The notes under the pieces are model-generated. The model saw only the letters and a program-made list of their open reading frames with translations. It was not told the origin of the DNA and did not search any database. From the NCBI RefSeq assembly GCF_003846175.1, contig NZ_ML123046.1, positions 244,892 to 278,588 on the forward strand: a stretch of 33,697 bases of DNA. Direction: 5' to 3'. This DNA is from Streptomyces sp. ADI95-17 (lineage in GTDB: Bacteria; Actinomycetota; Actinomycetes; Streptomycetales; Streptomycetaceae). The position numbers and the translations under genes were made by a program. Of this stretch, positions 14,641 to 21,786 are shown one piece after another (the first letter of the stretch is position 1; the number at the start of each line of letters is the position of its first letter).

Positions 14641-15303
14641 GTGGCCAAGCGGCGCAAGCTCAGCAATCCGCTGGCGCTGACGGTCATGGTGCTGCTCGCC
14701 GAGCGCTCCATGCATCCGTACGAGATCGCCCAGACGCTCCGGCGGCGCGGCAAGGAACACAGCGTCAAGATCAATTTCGGCTCGCTCTACACCGTCGTCC
14801 AGAACCTGGAGAAGCACGGGTACGTGGAGGTGACCGGCGTCCAGCGGCAGGGCAACCGCCCCGAGCGCACGCTCTACGGCATCACCGAAGCCGGGCGTAC
14901 GGAGATGCTGGACTGGCTCTCGGATCTGCTCGCCGTCCCCGCCGCCGAATACCCGGTCTTCGAGACGGCGCTGGCACTGTTGCCGGTGCTGCCGCCGCAG
15001 GAAGTGGCGGAGCTGATGGAGACCCGGGCGGCGGCGCTGGCGATCCGGTCGGCGGCCCTGCGGGGTGTCCTCGGCCAGTTGGGGGAGAAGCTGCCCCGCG
15101 TCTTCGTCATCGAGACCGAGTACCAGCTCCACATGCTCGACGCGCAGCTGGAGTGGATCAAGAACTTCCGCGACGAACTCACCGACGGGACGATCAGCGG
15201 CATCGAGGAGTGGAAGTCCTTCCACGAGACCGGTGAAGTCCCGCAGGACTGGCAGGACCTGGACGAGCAGGAGATCGTCCTGGACCCGGAGCGGAAGGGC
15301 TGA
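14641..15303 (+). CDS. PadR-family transcriptional regulator
   Basis: A 220-residue protein. The winged helix-turn-helix covers about residues 1-85 (KLSNPLALTVMVLLAERSMH, NFGSLYTVVQNLEKHGYVEV, RTLYGITEAGRTEM), followed by a long helical Vir-like C-terminal domain with the dimerisation helices. I chose GTG 14641 (MAKRRKLSNP) because the family similarity begins there and the promoter at 14561-14588 would place transcription near 14595; ATG 14605 and 14584 are open alternatives. The next genes form an ABC exporter of the type PadR regulators often control. A terminator hairpin directly follows its stop, so exporter control would act through a separate promoter. Confidence 0.88.
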   Translation: MAKRRKLSNPLALTVMVLLAERSMHPYEIAQTLRRRGKEHSVKINFGSLYTVVQNLEKHGYVEVTGVQRQGNRPERTLYGITEAGRTEMLDWLSDLLAVPAAEYPVFETALALLPVLPPQEVAELMETRAAALAIRSAALRGVLGQLGEKLPRVFVIETEYQLHMLDAQLEWIKNFRDELTDGTISGIEEWKSFHETGEVPQDWQDLDEQEIVLDPERKG

Positions 15304-15328
15304 CGACAGGCAGGACCCAGAGTGAGAA

Positions 15329-15370
15329 AGACCCCGACGGGAGCTGTTGGAGCAGCGACCGTCGGGGTCT
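15329..15370 (+). terminator. Terminator after the PadR gene
   Basis: AGACCCCGACGG (15329-15340) pairs perfectly with CCGTCGGGGTCT (15359-15370). The 18-nt loop contains a further GCTG/CAGC pairing. It starts 26 nt after the PadR stop codon. Confidence 0.8.
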
Positions 15371-15460
15371 CGAACCCCGGACCGGTCACGCCATGAGGGC
15401 GAAACGGGCGATCGAGGTGCGGCACACCAAGGATAGCCCGGCGCTCTTCACGCGGATCGG

Positions 15461-15495
15461 CTCGGCATGCCCGAGTGCTCGGTGCACCCGAGCAC
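15461..15495. promoter_or_regulatory. Duplicated CTCGG-N5-CCGAG dyad before the ABC exporter
   Basis: CTCGG-CATGC-CCGAG (15461-15475) is repeated as CTCGG-TGCAC-CCGAG (15478-15492), a 17-bp period. The second copy extends to an 8-bp perfect inverted repeat GTGCTCGG/CCGAGCAC (15475-15495). The pair ends 27 nt before the exporter's ATG and just upstream of its AGGAGA ribosome site. This is the layout of two adjacent operator sites or an alternative RNA hairpin. No protein is assigned; its sequence differs from the PadR promoter dyad. Confidence 0.6.
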
Positions 15496-15522
15496 CACGC
15501 CGACCCACAGGAGAGCTCTGTC

Positions 15523-16563
15523 ATGAGCACCCGTGCGCCCGCAGCGGCGCGGAACAGCACCCGTGCGCCCGCCGTAGCGGCGCGAAACCTGATCAAGACC
15601 TATCCCGGCGATGTCACCGCCCTGCGCGGCATGGACCTCGGCATCGAGGCCGGCACGGTCTTCGGACTGCTCGGCCCCAACGGCGCCGGGAAGTCCACCA
15701 CCGTGAAGATCCTCACCACCCTGGCCCGCCCCGACTCCGGCACCGCGACCGTCGCCGGACACGACGTCCTGCGCCACCCCGACCGGGTCCGCCGAGCCAT
15801 CGGCGTGGTCGCCCAGAAGTCCGGCGCCGACCCGGTCGCCACCGGCCGGGAGAACCTCCTGCTCCAGGGCAGGCTGTACGGGATGCGGGGCGCGGCCGTG
15901 AAGCGCCGCGCCGGTGAACTGCTGGACCGCTTCGACCTCGCCGACGCGGGCGACCGCCAGGTCAAGGGGTACTCCGGGGGGATGCAGCGACGCCTCGACG
16001 TGGCGCTCGGCCTGGTCCACCGTCCCGAGGTGCTCTTCCTCGACGAACCCACCACCGGACTCGACCCCGAGGCCCGTACGGCGATGTGGGAGGAGATCGC
16101 CCGGCTGGCCGGCGACGAGGGGCTGACCATCGTCCTCACCACGCACTACCTGGAGGAGGCCGACCGGCTCGCCGAACGCATCGCGATCGTCGACCGCGGC
16201 CGGATCGTCGTCGAGGGCACCCCCGACGAACTCAAGGGCGAACTCCGGGGCGACGCCGTCCACATGGAGCTGCGCGCCGGGGTCGACACCGGCGCCGTCA
16301 CCACCGCGCTCACCGGACTGCCCGGGGTGCACGAGGTGCTGGTCGACGGCGGCCGGGTGAGCGTGCGCGCCGAGGACGGTGCCGCGGCCGTCCCCGTACT
16401 GCTCGCCGCCCTGGAGCGGGCCGGTGCGGCGGTCGCCGCCGCCACCGTGGCCCGCCCCTCCCTCGACGACGTCTATCTGCGCTACGCCGGACGCCGCTTC
16501 TCCGAGGCGGAGACCGCGGATGCCCGCCCCGCCGCCGCCACCCCCGCCGGAGGCACCCGATGA
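15523..16563 (+). CDS. ABC exporter ATP-binding protein (DrrA type)
   Basis: A 346-residue ATPase. Walker A GPNGAGKST is at 51-59, the signature YSGGMQRR from 150, Walker B VLFLDEPTTGLDPE from 171, and the switch histidine is in TTHYLEEAD. A DrrA-type C-terminal domain follows (DAVHMELRAG to RPSLDDVYLRYAG). It powers export of a drug, lipid or similar amphiphile with the membrane protein encoded next, whose ATG overlaps its TGA. The ATG has a strong AGGAGA site at about 9 nt. The N-terminus carries a near-duplicate STRAPA(A/V)AARN made from a DNA repeat, outside the conserved fold. Regulation by the neighbouring PadR is likely but not shown. Confidence 0.93.
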   Translation: MSTRAPAAARNSTRAPAVAARNLIKTYPGDVTALRGMDLGIEAGTVFGLLGPNGAGKSTTVKILTTLARPDSGTATVAGHDVLRHPDRVRRAIGVVAQKSGADPVATGRENLLLQGRLYGMRGAAVKRRAGELLDRFDLADAGDRQVKGYSGGMQRRLDVALGLVHRPEVLFLDEPTTGLDPEARTAMWEEIARLAGDEGLTIVLTTHYLEEADRLAERIAIVDRGRIVVEGTPDELKGELRGDAVHMELRAGVDTGAVTTALTGLPGVHEVLVDGGRVSVRAEDGAAAVPVLLAALERAGAAVAAATVARPSLDDVYLRYAGRRFSEAETADARPAAATPAGGTR

Positions 16564-17339
16564 GCACCCAAGCACTCGCCCAGACCTGGTACATGACGCA
16601 GCGTCGGCTCATGGCGGTCGTCCGGCAGCCGGTCTTCCTGGCCATCTCGCTGGTCCAGCCGGTGATCTGGCTGTTCCTGTTCGGCAACCTCTTCAAGAAG
16701 GTCGTCGAACTCGGCGGCTTCGGCACCACGTCCTATCTGGACTACCTGATCCCGGGCATCGTGGTGATGAGCGCGCTCGGGTCGAGCATGTGGGCCGGGA
16801 TGGGCACCCTGGAGGAGATCGAGCGGGGCACGCTCAACCGTTTCCTGACGACGCCGGTCAGCCGCAACGCGCTGATGAACGCCAACGTCGTGGAGAACGG
16901 CATCGGCACCGCCGTGCAGTCCGTCGTCATCCTGCTGCTCGGCCGGGCCGCCGGGGCCTCCTACCCGGGAGGTGCGGGCGGACTGCTGATCCTGGTCCTC
17001 GCCTCGGTGCTGCTCGGTGCGGTCTTCGGCGCGCTCTCCAACGCCCTGGGCATGCTGGTCCGCCGGCGCGAGTCGATCATCGGCATCAACACCTTCCTGC
17101 TGCTGCCGCTGACCTTCCTCTCCTCCTCCTTCATGGCCCCGAGCCAGATGCCGTCCTGGATGCGGCACGTCGCCGACTTCAACCCCGTCAACTGGGCGAT
17201 GGTGGCGGGCCGTTCGGCGCTGTCCGCGGACCCGGACCGGTGGCTGGTGCTCAGCCGCGGAGGAGCCCTCCTGGTTCTCGCGGTGATCGCGGTCGGGCTG
17301 TCGACCCGTACGTTCCGCTCGTACCAGAAGTCCGTCTGA
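16560..17339 (+). CDS. ABC exporter permease (DrrB / ABC-2 type)
   Basis: A 259-residue membrane protein with six hydrophobic segments in the ABC-2 pattern. RQPVFLAISLVQPVIWLFLF near the start, LEEIERGTLNRFLTTPVSR (the amphipathic elbow that contacts the ATPase) and the C-terminal LPLTFLSSSFMAPSQMP followed by NPVNW are typical of DrrB and daunorubicin-type exporters. It is translationally coupled to the ATPase gene through an ATGA overlap. A 14-bp hairpin 28 nt downstream of its stop, inside the opposite gene's coding region, probably ends the transcript. The exported compound is unknown; no biosynthetic cluster is in view. Confidence 0.93.
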   Translation: MSTQALAQTWYMTQRRLMAVVRQPVFLAISLVQPVIWLFLFGNLFKKVVELGGFGTTSYLDYLIPGIVVMSALGSSMWAGMGTLEEIERGTLNRFLTTPVSRNALMNANVVENGIGTAVQSVVILLLGRAAGASYPGGAGGLLILVLASVLLGAVFGALSNALGMLVRRRESIIGINTFLLLPLTFLSSSFMAPSQMPSWMRHVADFNPVNWAMVAGRSALSADPDRWLVLSRGGALLVLAVIAVGLSTRTFRSYQKSV

Positions 17340-17348
17340 CGTACGGCG

Positions 17349-17816
17349 CTACGGCGTCGCACGGCCGACCCGGTCCGGGACCGCGTTCCCGGGCCGGGTC
17401 CTCGGCTTCCGGAACGCCCGCAGCGCGAGGAAGATCAGCAGCCCGAACGGCGACAGCAGGATCGTCAGCACCAGCAACGGCCCCATCACCAGCGGAGGGA
17501 TCCCCAGCCTCCGCCCCTCCAGGTACATCCACTGGCCCAGCAGCAGATCCCAGGCGATCACCTGCGCCCAGATCGCCCCGGCCCCGCCCGCCAGCGCCAT
17601 CAGCTCGCGAAAGGTGTCGATGTCGGGGCTGCGCACCGCGTCCCACAGCTCGGGAAAGACGGGCACGGCCATCATCAGATAGAGCACCAGCACCGGCAGA
17701 ACGGTGAGCGGCGAGGCGGCGATGCGTGCCGTGGGGCGCCAGTTCGGCGCCAGGATCATGAGCAGCCAGAACGGGGCCGCGAGGTAGAACGAGAGCTGGA
17801 AGAGCGTACCGGTCAT
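17349..17816 (-). CDS. ABA4-like (DUF4281) membrane protein
   Basis: A 155-residue protein with four hydrophobic segments. FYLAAPFWLLMILAPNWRPT at the N-terminus and WAQVIAWDLLLGQWMYLEG in the middle match the ABA4-like family, named after a plant neoxanthin-synthesis protein; its bacterial role is unknown. The start codon overlaps the stop of the upstream 326-residue membrane protein gene (TCATGA on the plus strand), so the two form an operon and may work together in the membrane. Its final codons also encode, as DNA, the arms of a strong hairpin that likely terminates the convergent ABC exporter transcript. Confidence 0.8.
   Translation of the reverse strand: MTGTLFQLSFYLAAPFWLLMILAPNWRPTARIAASPLTVLPVLVLYLMMAVPVFPELWDAVRSPDIDTFRELMALAGGAGAIWAQVIAWDLLLGQWMYLEGRRLGIPPLVMGPLLVLTILLSPFGLLIFLALRAFRKPRTRPGNAVPDRVGRATP
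17367..17400 (+). terminator. Hairpin terminator embedded in the ABA4-like gene
   Basis: GACCCGGTCCGGGA (17367-17380) pairs with TCCCGGGCCGGGTC (17387-17400), 14 pairs with one T-G, around a 6-nt loop. It starts 28 nt after the ABC permease stop and lies within the last codons of the opposite-strand gene. Confidence 0.65.
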
Positions 17817-18793
17817 GACACGAACTCCTTCTGGGCGGAAGCGGATTCAGGGCTCGTGCCTGTTCGCTGCCCAGCGGGAGCCGGCCTCAGTGCCCCCAGC
17901 ACACCGACGGCGCTCGCGACCACGATCAGCGCGGCGGCACCCAGCGTCGCACCGTCCGGGTGCACCAGCGGCTGGCCGCGCAGCGCCTGCCAGGTGACCA
18001 GCGCGACGACCGCCGCGTACGCCCCCGAGGCCACCAGCACCAGCCGCAGCCGGATCCGTGCGTCGCGCAGCCGGGGGAAGCGCGGGGCCAGGGAGACCAG
18101 CGCGAGCAGGAAGAGCGGCAGCAGCTGGAGCGCGTGCATCCCGATGAAGTGCGGTATGCGCAGATCGCCGCCGGTCGTGGACCAGCCGGTGAGCGGCATC
18201 GACGGGCCACCGTCCGGTACGCCGACCGAGTGCGCGCCGATCACATCGGCGGTGTCCAGGTTCCCGGCCGCCCGCTGCTCGGGGGTGGGCTGGGTCATCA
18301 GGAAACCGAATCCGGCGCCCACCAGGGCGAGCAGCACGCCCGAGCGGATCGCCCAGGCGGAGGCGCGGTCGGCGATCCGGGCGCGCATCAGCAGAATCGC
18401 GATGACCAGCGTGCTGGTCCACAGGATGACGACGGTGACGGCCATCGCGTTGAACAGCGTCTCGTCGAACGGGGTGGCGTGGTTGAAGTGGCTCCGCTTC
18501 CCGCGGATCACCTGACCGGTGATGATCGCCATCTCGGTGAGGCTGGACAGCGCGACCAGTGTCCCGGCCCACCAGCCGAGCCGCCGGCCCCGGGTGACCA
18601 GCGTCAGCATCCAGGCCAGGGCGAGCGCGTACACGACGAACGAGACCGCGAACTTGAACGGTTTGAACCATATCGCCGCGCCCGTGAGGACCCGGTCGTC
18701 GAATATCAGGCCCACGGCCGAGACGACCGTCATCACGGCCATCGCCCCGGCGAAGAGGACTAACGGGCGATGCCAGGAACGCCAGGAAGACAT
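17813..18793 (-). CDS. Multi-pass membrane protein of unknown function with a TTA codon
   Basis: A 326-residue protein with about eight membrane helices. Notable polar or aromatic motifs are AIWFKPFKFAVSF, GKRSHFNHATPFDETLFN and GDLRIPHFIGMHALQLLP; the buried His residues hint at metal or haem contact, but I do not recognise a named family. Leu11 is encoded by TTA (18761-18763 as TAA on the plus strand), the only in-frame TTA I found in the window, so translation should depend on the bldA tRNA in a Streptomyces. ATG 18793 has GAGGGG at 5 nt and a CATAAT -10 just upstream. It is the first gene of an operon with the ABA4-like gene and is divergent from the MerR gene, its likely regulator. Confidence 0.85.
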   Translation of the reverse strand: MSSWRSWHRPLVLFAGAMAVMTVVSAVGLIFDDRVLTGAAIWFKPFKFAVSFVVYALALAWMLTLVTRGRRLGWWAGTLVALSSLTEMAIITGQVIRGKRSHFNHATPFDETLFNAMAVTVVILWTSTLVIAILLMRARIADRASAWAIRSGVLLALVGAGFGFLMTQPTPEQRAAGNLDTADVIGAHSVGVPDGGPSMPLTGWSTTGGDLRIPHFIGMHALQLLPLFLLALVSLAPRFPRLRDARIRLRLVLVASGAYAAVVALVTWQALRGQPLVHPDGATLGAAALIVVASAVGVLGALRPAPAGQRTGTSPESASAQKEFVS

Positions 18794-18808
18794 GAGGACC
18801 CCTCAGAG

Positions 18809-18858
18809 ATTATGGATAGTGGTGCTTTCCGCTATCCGATAGTGGAACTATCTATGAT
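18809..18858. promoter_or_regulatory. Divergent promoters with four GATAG boxes
   Basis: GATAG occurs at 18815-18819 and 18838-18842, and its complement CTATC at 18832-18836 and 18848-18852. They form nested dyads, including CTATC-C-GATAG (18832-18842) and GATAG-TGGAA-CTATC (18838-18852). The latter abuts TATGAT (18853-18858), a good -10 for the MerR gene. CATAAT (minus strand, 18809-18814) is a -10 for the opposite operon. MerR-type regulators bind dyads beside the -10; both promoters are probably controlled from here. Confidence 0.7.
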
Positions 18859-18897
18859 GGGTCTGGGGATTGGCAAGCGCGGAAGGAAGAACACTCG

Positions 18898-19635
18898 GTG
18901 CGCATCGGCGAGTTGAGCAGCAGGTCCGGGGTCCCGGTACCGACGATCAAGTTCTATGTACGTGAAGGGCTGCTGCCTGCAGGGCGGTTGACCAGCCCGA
19001 ACCAGGCGAGTTACGACTCCGGTCACGAGCGCAGGCTGCGGCTGATCCGCGCGCTGCTGGATGTCGGCGGGCTCTCACTGGCCGCCATCGGCGATGTGCT
19101 GCGGGTGGTCGAGGATCCGGAGCAGCCCGTGCACAAGGTGCTGGGCATCGCGGCGAAACGCCTCACCCCACTGCAAGGGGGCGAATCGGGGCCCGAGTTG
19201 GAGGACGCCCGTGACGAGGTGGCGGAGCTGCTGGAGCGGCGCGGCTGGCGGGCCGGGGCGGACGGGCCGGCCGGCGAGTCACTGGCCGAGGTGGTCGTGG
19301 CGCTGCGGCGGGCCGGCCACGGCGGTTTCGTCGAGCTGCTCGACGACTACGCGGCCGCCGCCGAGACGGTCGCGCGGGCCGACCTCGACTACGTGGGGCG
19401 GCGGGTGGCCCGCGAGGACCTGGTGGAGAGCGTGGTCGTGGGCACGGTGCTGGGGGAGGCGATGTTCGGTGCGCTGCGACGGCTCGCGCAGGCGGACGCG
19501 TCGGCACGCGCGTACGACGGCGACCGGGGCAGGGGCGGGTCGATCGGTCCGGGCGACGGGAGCGGCAAGGGCGGCGCGGGCGACGAGGGCAACGGGAGCG
19601 GCAAGGGCGCGGAGGTGCCGCGCGTCGATGGGTGA
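18898..19635 (+). CDS. MerR-family transcriptional regulator
   Basis: A 245-residue protein starting at GTG 18898, with GAAGGAAG at 8 nt. The MerR winged helix-turn-helix fills residues 1-70 (MRIGELSSRSGVPVPTIKFY, VREGLLPAGR), followed by the connecting helix and an effector domain rich in Ala and acidic residues (DEVAELLERRGWRAG, FVELLDDYAAAAETVARADL). No Cys pair for metal sensing is visible, so a small organic ligand is more likely. The last 45 residues are a Gly/Ser/Lys/Asp-rich tail containing GSGKG twice, from a 16-bp DNA repeat at 19558-19573 and 19594-19609. It is divergent from the two-gene membrane operon, with shared GATAG operators between. Confidence 0.9.
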   Translation: MRIGELSSRSGVPVPTIKFYVREGLLPAGRLTSPNQASYDSGHERRLRLIRALLDVGGLSLAAIGDVLRVVEDPEQPVHKVLGIAAKRLTPLQGGESGPELEDARDEVAELLERRGWRAGADGPAGESLAEVVVALRRAGHGGFVELLDDYAAAAETVARADLDYVGRRVAREDLVESVVVGTVLGEAMFGALRRLAQADASARAYDGDRGRGGSIGPGDGSGKGGAGDEGNGSGKGAEVPRVDG

Positions 19636-19653
19636 GGCGGTGGCCCGGACACG

Positions 19654-19683
19654 GGTACGCCCCGGCCGGAGCCGGGGCGTACC
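19654..19683. terminator. Bidirectional terminator between convergent genes
   Basis: GGTACGCCCCGGC (19654-19666) and GCCGGGGCGTACC (19671-19683) form a perfect 13-bp stem with a CGGA loop. It lies between the ends of the MerR and siderophore-interacting protein genes. Confidence 0.85.
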
Positions 19684-19697
19684 TGCGTGATCCGGTG

Positions 19698-20540
19698 TTA
19701 CGCGGCGCTCTCCTGCTCGCGCTCCACCTGTGCGTTCCACTCGCGCTTGACCGAGCGCCAGGCGTCGTCGTTCTGGCCGAGCCGCCAGTAGCCCGAGATC
19801 GACAGCTGGGGGAGCGGGATCCCGCGGTCCAGGCGCAGATGACGGCGGATCTCCTTCACGAAGCCCGCCTCGCCGTGGACGAACGCCTGGACCTCGCCCG
19901 CGGGGAACTCCAGCCCCTTCACGGCGGCGGTCAGCGCCTCGCCGACCGGGCGCTGCCCGCGGTGCAGCCAGGTCACCCCGACGCCGTCCGGCGTCACGAG
20001 CTTCTGCTCCTCCGCCGCGTCCGCCACCTCGACGAACGCGTGCACCACCGCACCCGCCGGCATCTGCTCCAGGGCCGCCGCTATGGCCGGCAGCGCGCTC
20101 TCGTCGCCCACCAGCAGGTGCCAGTCCGCCGAGGCGTCCGGACCGTAGCCACCGCCCGGCCCCAGGAAGGTCACCTGGTCGCCCGGGGCCGCGCGCAGCG
20201 CCCAGGGCCCGGCGAGGCCCTCGTCACCGTGGACCACGAAGTCGATCGCCAGCTCACGGGTGGCCGGATCCCAGGAACGCACCGTGTACGTACGCGTCGT
20301 GGGCCACAGCTCGCGCGGCTGCTCCTCGCGGATGCGGGCCATGTCGAAGGGGTGCGGGTAGTCGGCGCCCTCGGGGGCGAAGCAGAGCTTGACGTAGTGG
20401 TCGGTGAAACCGGCGAGTTCGAAGCCGGCGAGGCCCTCACCGCCGAGCACCACGCGCACCATGTGCGGGGTGATCCGCTCGGTGCGCAGCACCTGGGCCC
20501 CCTGCGCCTGGGGTGCCTGCCGCGCCGGTCGTTCTGCCAC
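19698..20540 (-). CDS. Siderophore-interacting FAD protein (ViuB/SIP family ferric reductase)
   Basis: A 280-residue cytosolic flavoprotein. RTYT at residues 83-86 in the FAD-binding barrel, the Gly-rich TFLGPGGGYGPD loop, and the C-terminal LSISGYWRLGQNDDAWRSVK block are diagnostic of the SIP family, which reduces ferric siderophores to release iron, with NAD(P)H or ferredoxin as donor. The start is GTG 20540, with GGGAGAA at about 6 nt. A 19-bp iron box lies 24-42 nt upstream, so a DtxR/IdeR-type repressor should turn it off when iron is plentiful. No siderophore synthesis or uptake genes are adjacent. Confidence 0.93.
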   Translation of the reverse strand: MAERPARQAPQAQGAQVLRTERITPHMVRVVLGGEGLAGFELAGFTDHYVKLCFAPEGADYPHPFDMARIREEQPRELWPTTRTYTVRSWDPATRELAIDFVVHGDEGLAGPWALRAAPGDQVTFLGPGGGYGPDASADWHLLVGDESALPAIAAALEQMPAGAVVHAFVEVADAAEEQKLVTPDGVGVTWLHRGQRPVGEALTAAVKGLEFPAGEVQAFVHGEAGFVKEIRRHLRLDRGIPLPQLSISGYWRLGQNDDAWRSVKREWNAQVEREQESAA

Positions 20541-20563
20541 GAGGTTCTCCCTGCTCCGATTGC

Positions 20564-20582
20564 TTAGGCTTACCTAAGCTAA
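20564..20582 (-). promoter_or_regulatory. DtxR/IdeR-type iron box
   Basis: TTAGGCTTACCTAAGCTAA on the plus strand. Read on the minus strand it agrees with the consensus TTAGGTTAGGCTAACCTAA at 15 of 19 positions, including the core TTAGG and the CCTAA half-site. It sits just upstream of the SIP gene's ribosome site and overlies the place expected for its promoter. Confidence 0.85.
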
Positions 20583-20586
20583 CACC

Positions 20587-21510
20587 TCAGCCGTGCAGAG
20601 TGGAGAGCAGGCGCTGCATCGCTCCGCCCAGCCCCCACCGCTTGGCGAGGGCTTCGAGTGCGGCGGGATCACGCGGCCCGGTGGGCAGCGCGGGGTCGAA
20701 TTCCGGCAGCGGTACGTCACCGGCGACCCGGACCACCTTCGGCGCGACGGCCACGTAGCCGCGGGCCTCGTCGAGCCGCTTGCGCTGCGAGGGTGTCAGC
20801 CGGGACTTCGGGTCGTCGACGGCGGCCATGATCCCGGCCAGATCGCCGAAGGCGTCCAGCAGCTTCGCCGCGGTCTTCTCGCCGATGCCGGGGACGCCAG
20901 GCAGTCCGTCGCTCGGGTCGCCGCGCAGCAGGGCCAGGTCGACGTAGCCGGAGCCGTCCACCCCGTACTTCTCCCGCAGCCACGCCTCGTCCGTCAGCTG
21001 GAGCGAGCCGACGCCCTTCAGCGGGTAGAGCACCCGCACCCCGCGTGCGTCGTCGACCAGCTGGTAGAGGTCCCGGTCGCCGGTGACGATGTCCACGGGG
21101 CCGGTGGCCAGGCCGGCGAGCGTGCCGATCACGTCGTCCGCCTCGTAGCCCGCGACGCCGACCCGGGCGATCCCGAGCGCGTCGAGCACCTCCTCGATGA
21201 CCGGCACCTGCGGGGCCAGGGTGTCGGGAGTCTCCTCCTCGTCGGGCAGCCCCTCGGAGGTCTCCACCGCGACCCGGTGCGCCTTGTACGAGGGGATCAG
21301 CTCGACCCGCCAGTGCGGCCGCCAGTCCGCGTCCATGCAGGCGACCAGGTCGTCCGGACGGTGGTCCTGCACCAGGCGCCCGATGAAGTCGAGCAGCCCG
21401 CGCACGGCGTTGACCGGTGTCCCGTCCGGGGCGCGCACCGAGTCGGGGACCCCGAAGTAGGCGCGGTAGTAGAGGGAGGCGGTGTCGAGGAGCATCAGGC
21501 GTCGCGTCAC
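20587..21510 (-). CDS. 5'-3' exonuclease (FEN-like, Pol I N-domain type)
   Basis: A 307-residue stand-alone relative of the DNA polymerase I 5'-nuclease domain. The metal-site motifs are present in order: MLLDTASLYYRAYFG, CMDADWRPHWR with YKAHR (the arch), YEADDVIGTLA, VTGDRDLYQL, and the helix-three-turn-helix LPGVPGIGEKTAAKLL. It should remove 5' flaps or RNA primers in the cytosol. GTG 21510 is the first start consistent with the family; ATG 21495 would cut into the first strand. The iron box and SIP gene follow on the same strand, but the SIP gene has its own promoter and the link is probably only positional. Codon use is ordinary. Confidence 0.92.
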   Translation of the reverse strand: MTRRLMLLDTASLYYRAYFGVPDSVRAPDGTPVNAVRGLLDFIGRLVQDHRPDDLVACMDADWRPHWRVELIPSYKAHRVAVETSEGLPDEEETPDTLAPQVPVIEEVLDALGIARVGVAGYEADDVIGTLAGLATGPVDIVTGDRDLYQLVDDARGVRVLYPLKGVGSLQLTDEAWLREKYGVDGSGYVDLALLRGDPSDGLPGVPGIGEKTAAKLLDAFGDLAGIMAAVDDPKSRLTPSQRKRLDEARGYVAVAPKVVRVAGDVPLPEFDPALPTGPRDPAALEALAKRWGLGGAMQRLLSTLHG

Positions 21511-21731
21511 ACCCCCGATGATGCCGCACCCCACTGACACCGGCCGCCCCGGACGCCGTACGCACATTGACCCCGAGGTGAAGGAACGGACAACGGCGGC
21601 CATCGCCAAGATGTGACCTGGATCACTCTTGTGTTTGCTTCGTGTAAGCGGGGGCAGGCGCGCAGCCGGAGCGGATCACGTACCGGTTTCAACCAGTGCA
21701 CGTGCCATGCGGGCAGAATCCGCGCCGCTCC

Positions 21732-21764
21732 ACGGTCTGCCGGAGGGGGTGGCAGACCGTTTTT
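21732..21764 (+). promoter_or_regulatory. Intrinsic terminator in the leader of the betaine transporter operon
   Basis: ACGGTCTGCC (21732-21741) and GGCAGACCGT (21751-21760) form a perfect 10-bp stem, followed by T-run TTTTT (21760-21764). The loop GGAGGGGGT carries a ribosome-site-like G-run. It ends 22 nt before the transporter's GTG start. The gene on its left is transcribed away from it, so nothing upstream needs it as an end: it should act as an attenuator within the leader. I see no known riboswitch motif in 21511-21731 and no competing antiterminator stem by eye. Confidence 0.7.
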
Positions 21765-21786
21765 CGGTTCAACCCGCGAGGTGTAT

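Noticed and set aside
21540..21764. ydaO (c-di-AMP) riboswitch before the betaine operon
   Set aside because: The conserved GCTAACC and GGGGGTGAATC-like segments are not present; only the terminator hairpin is clear.
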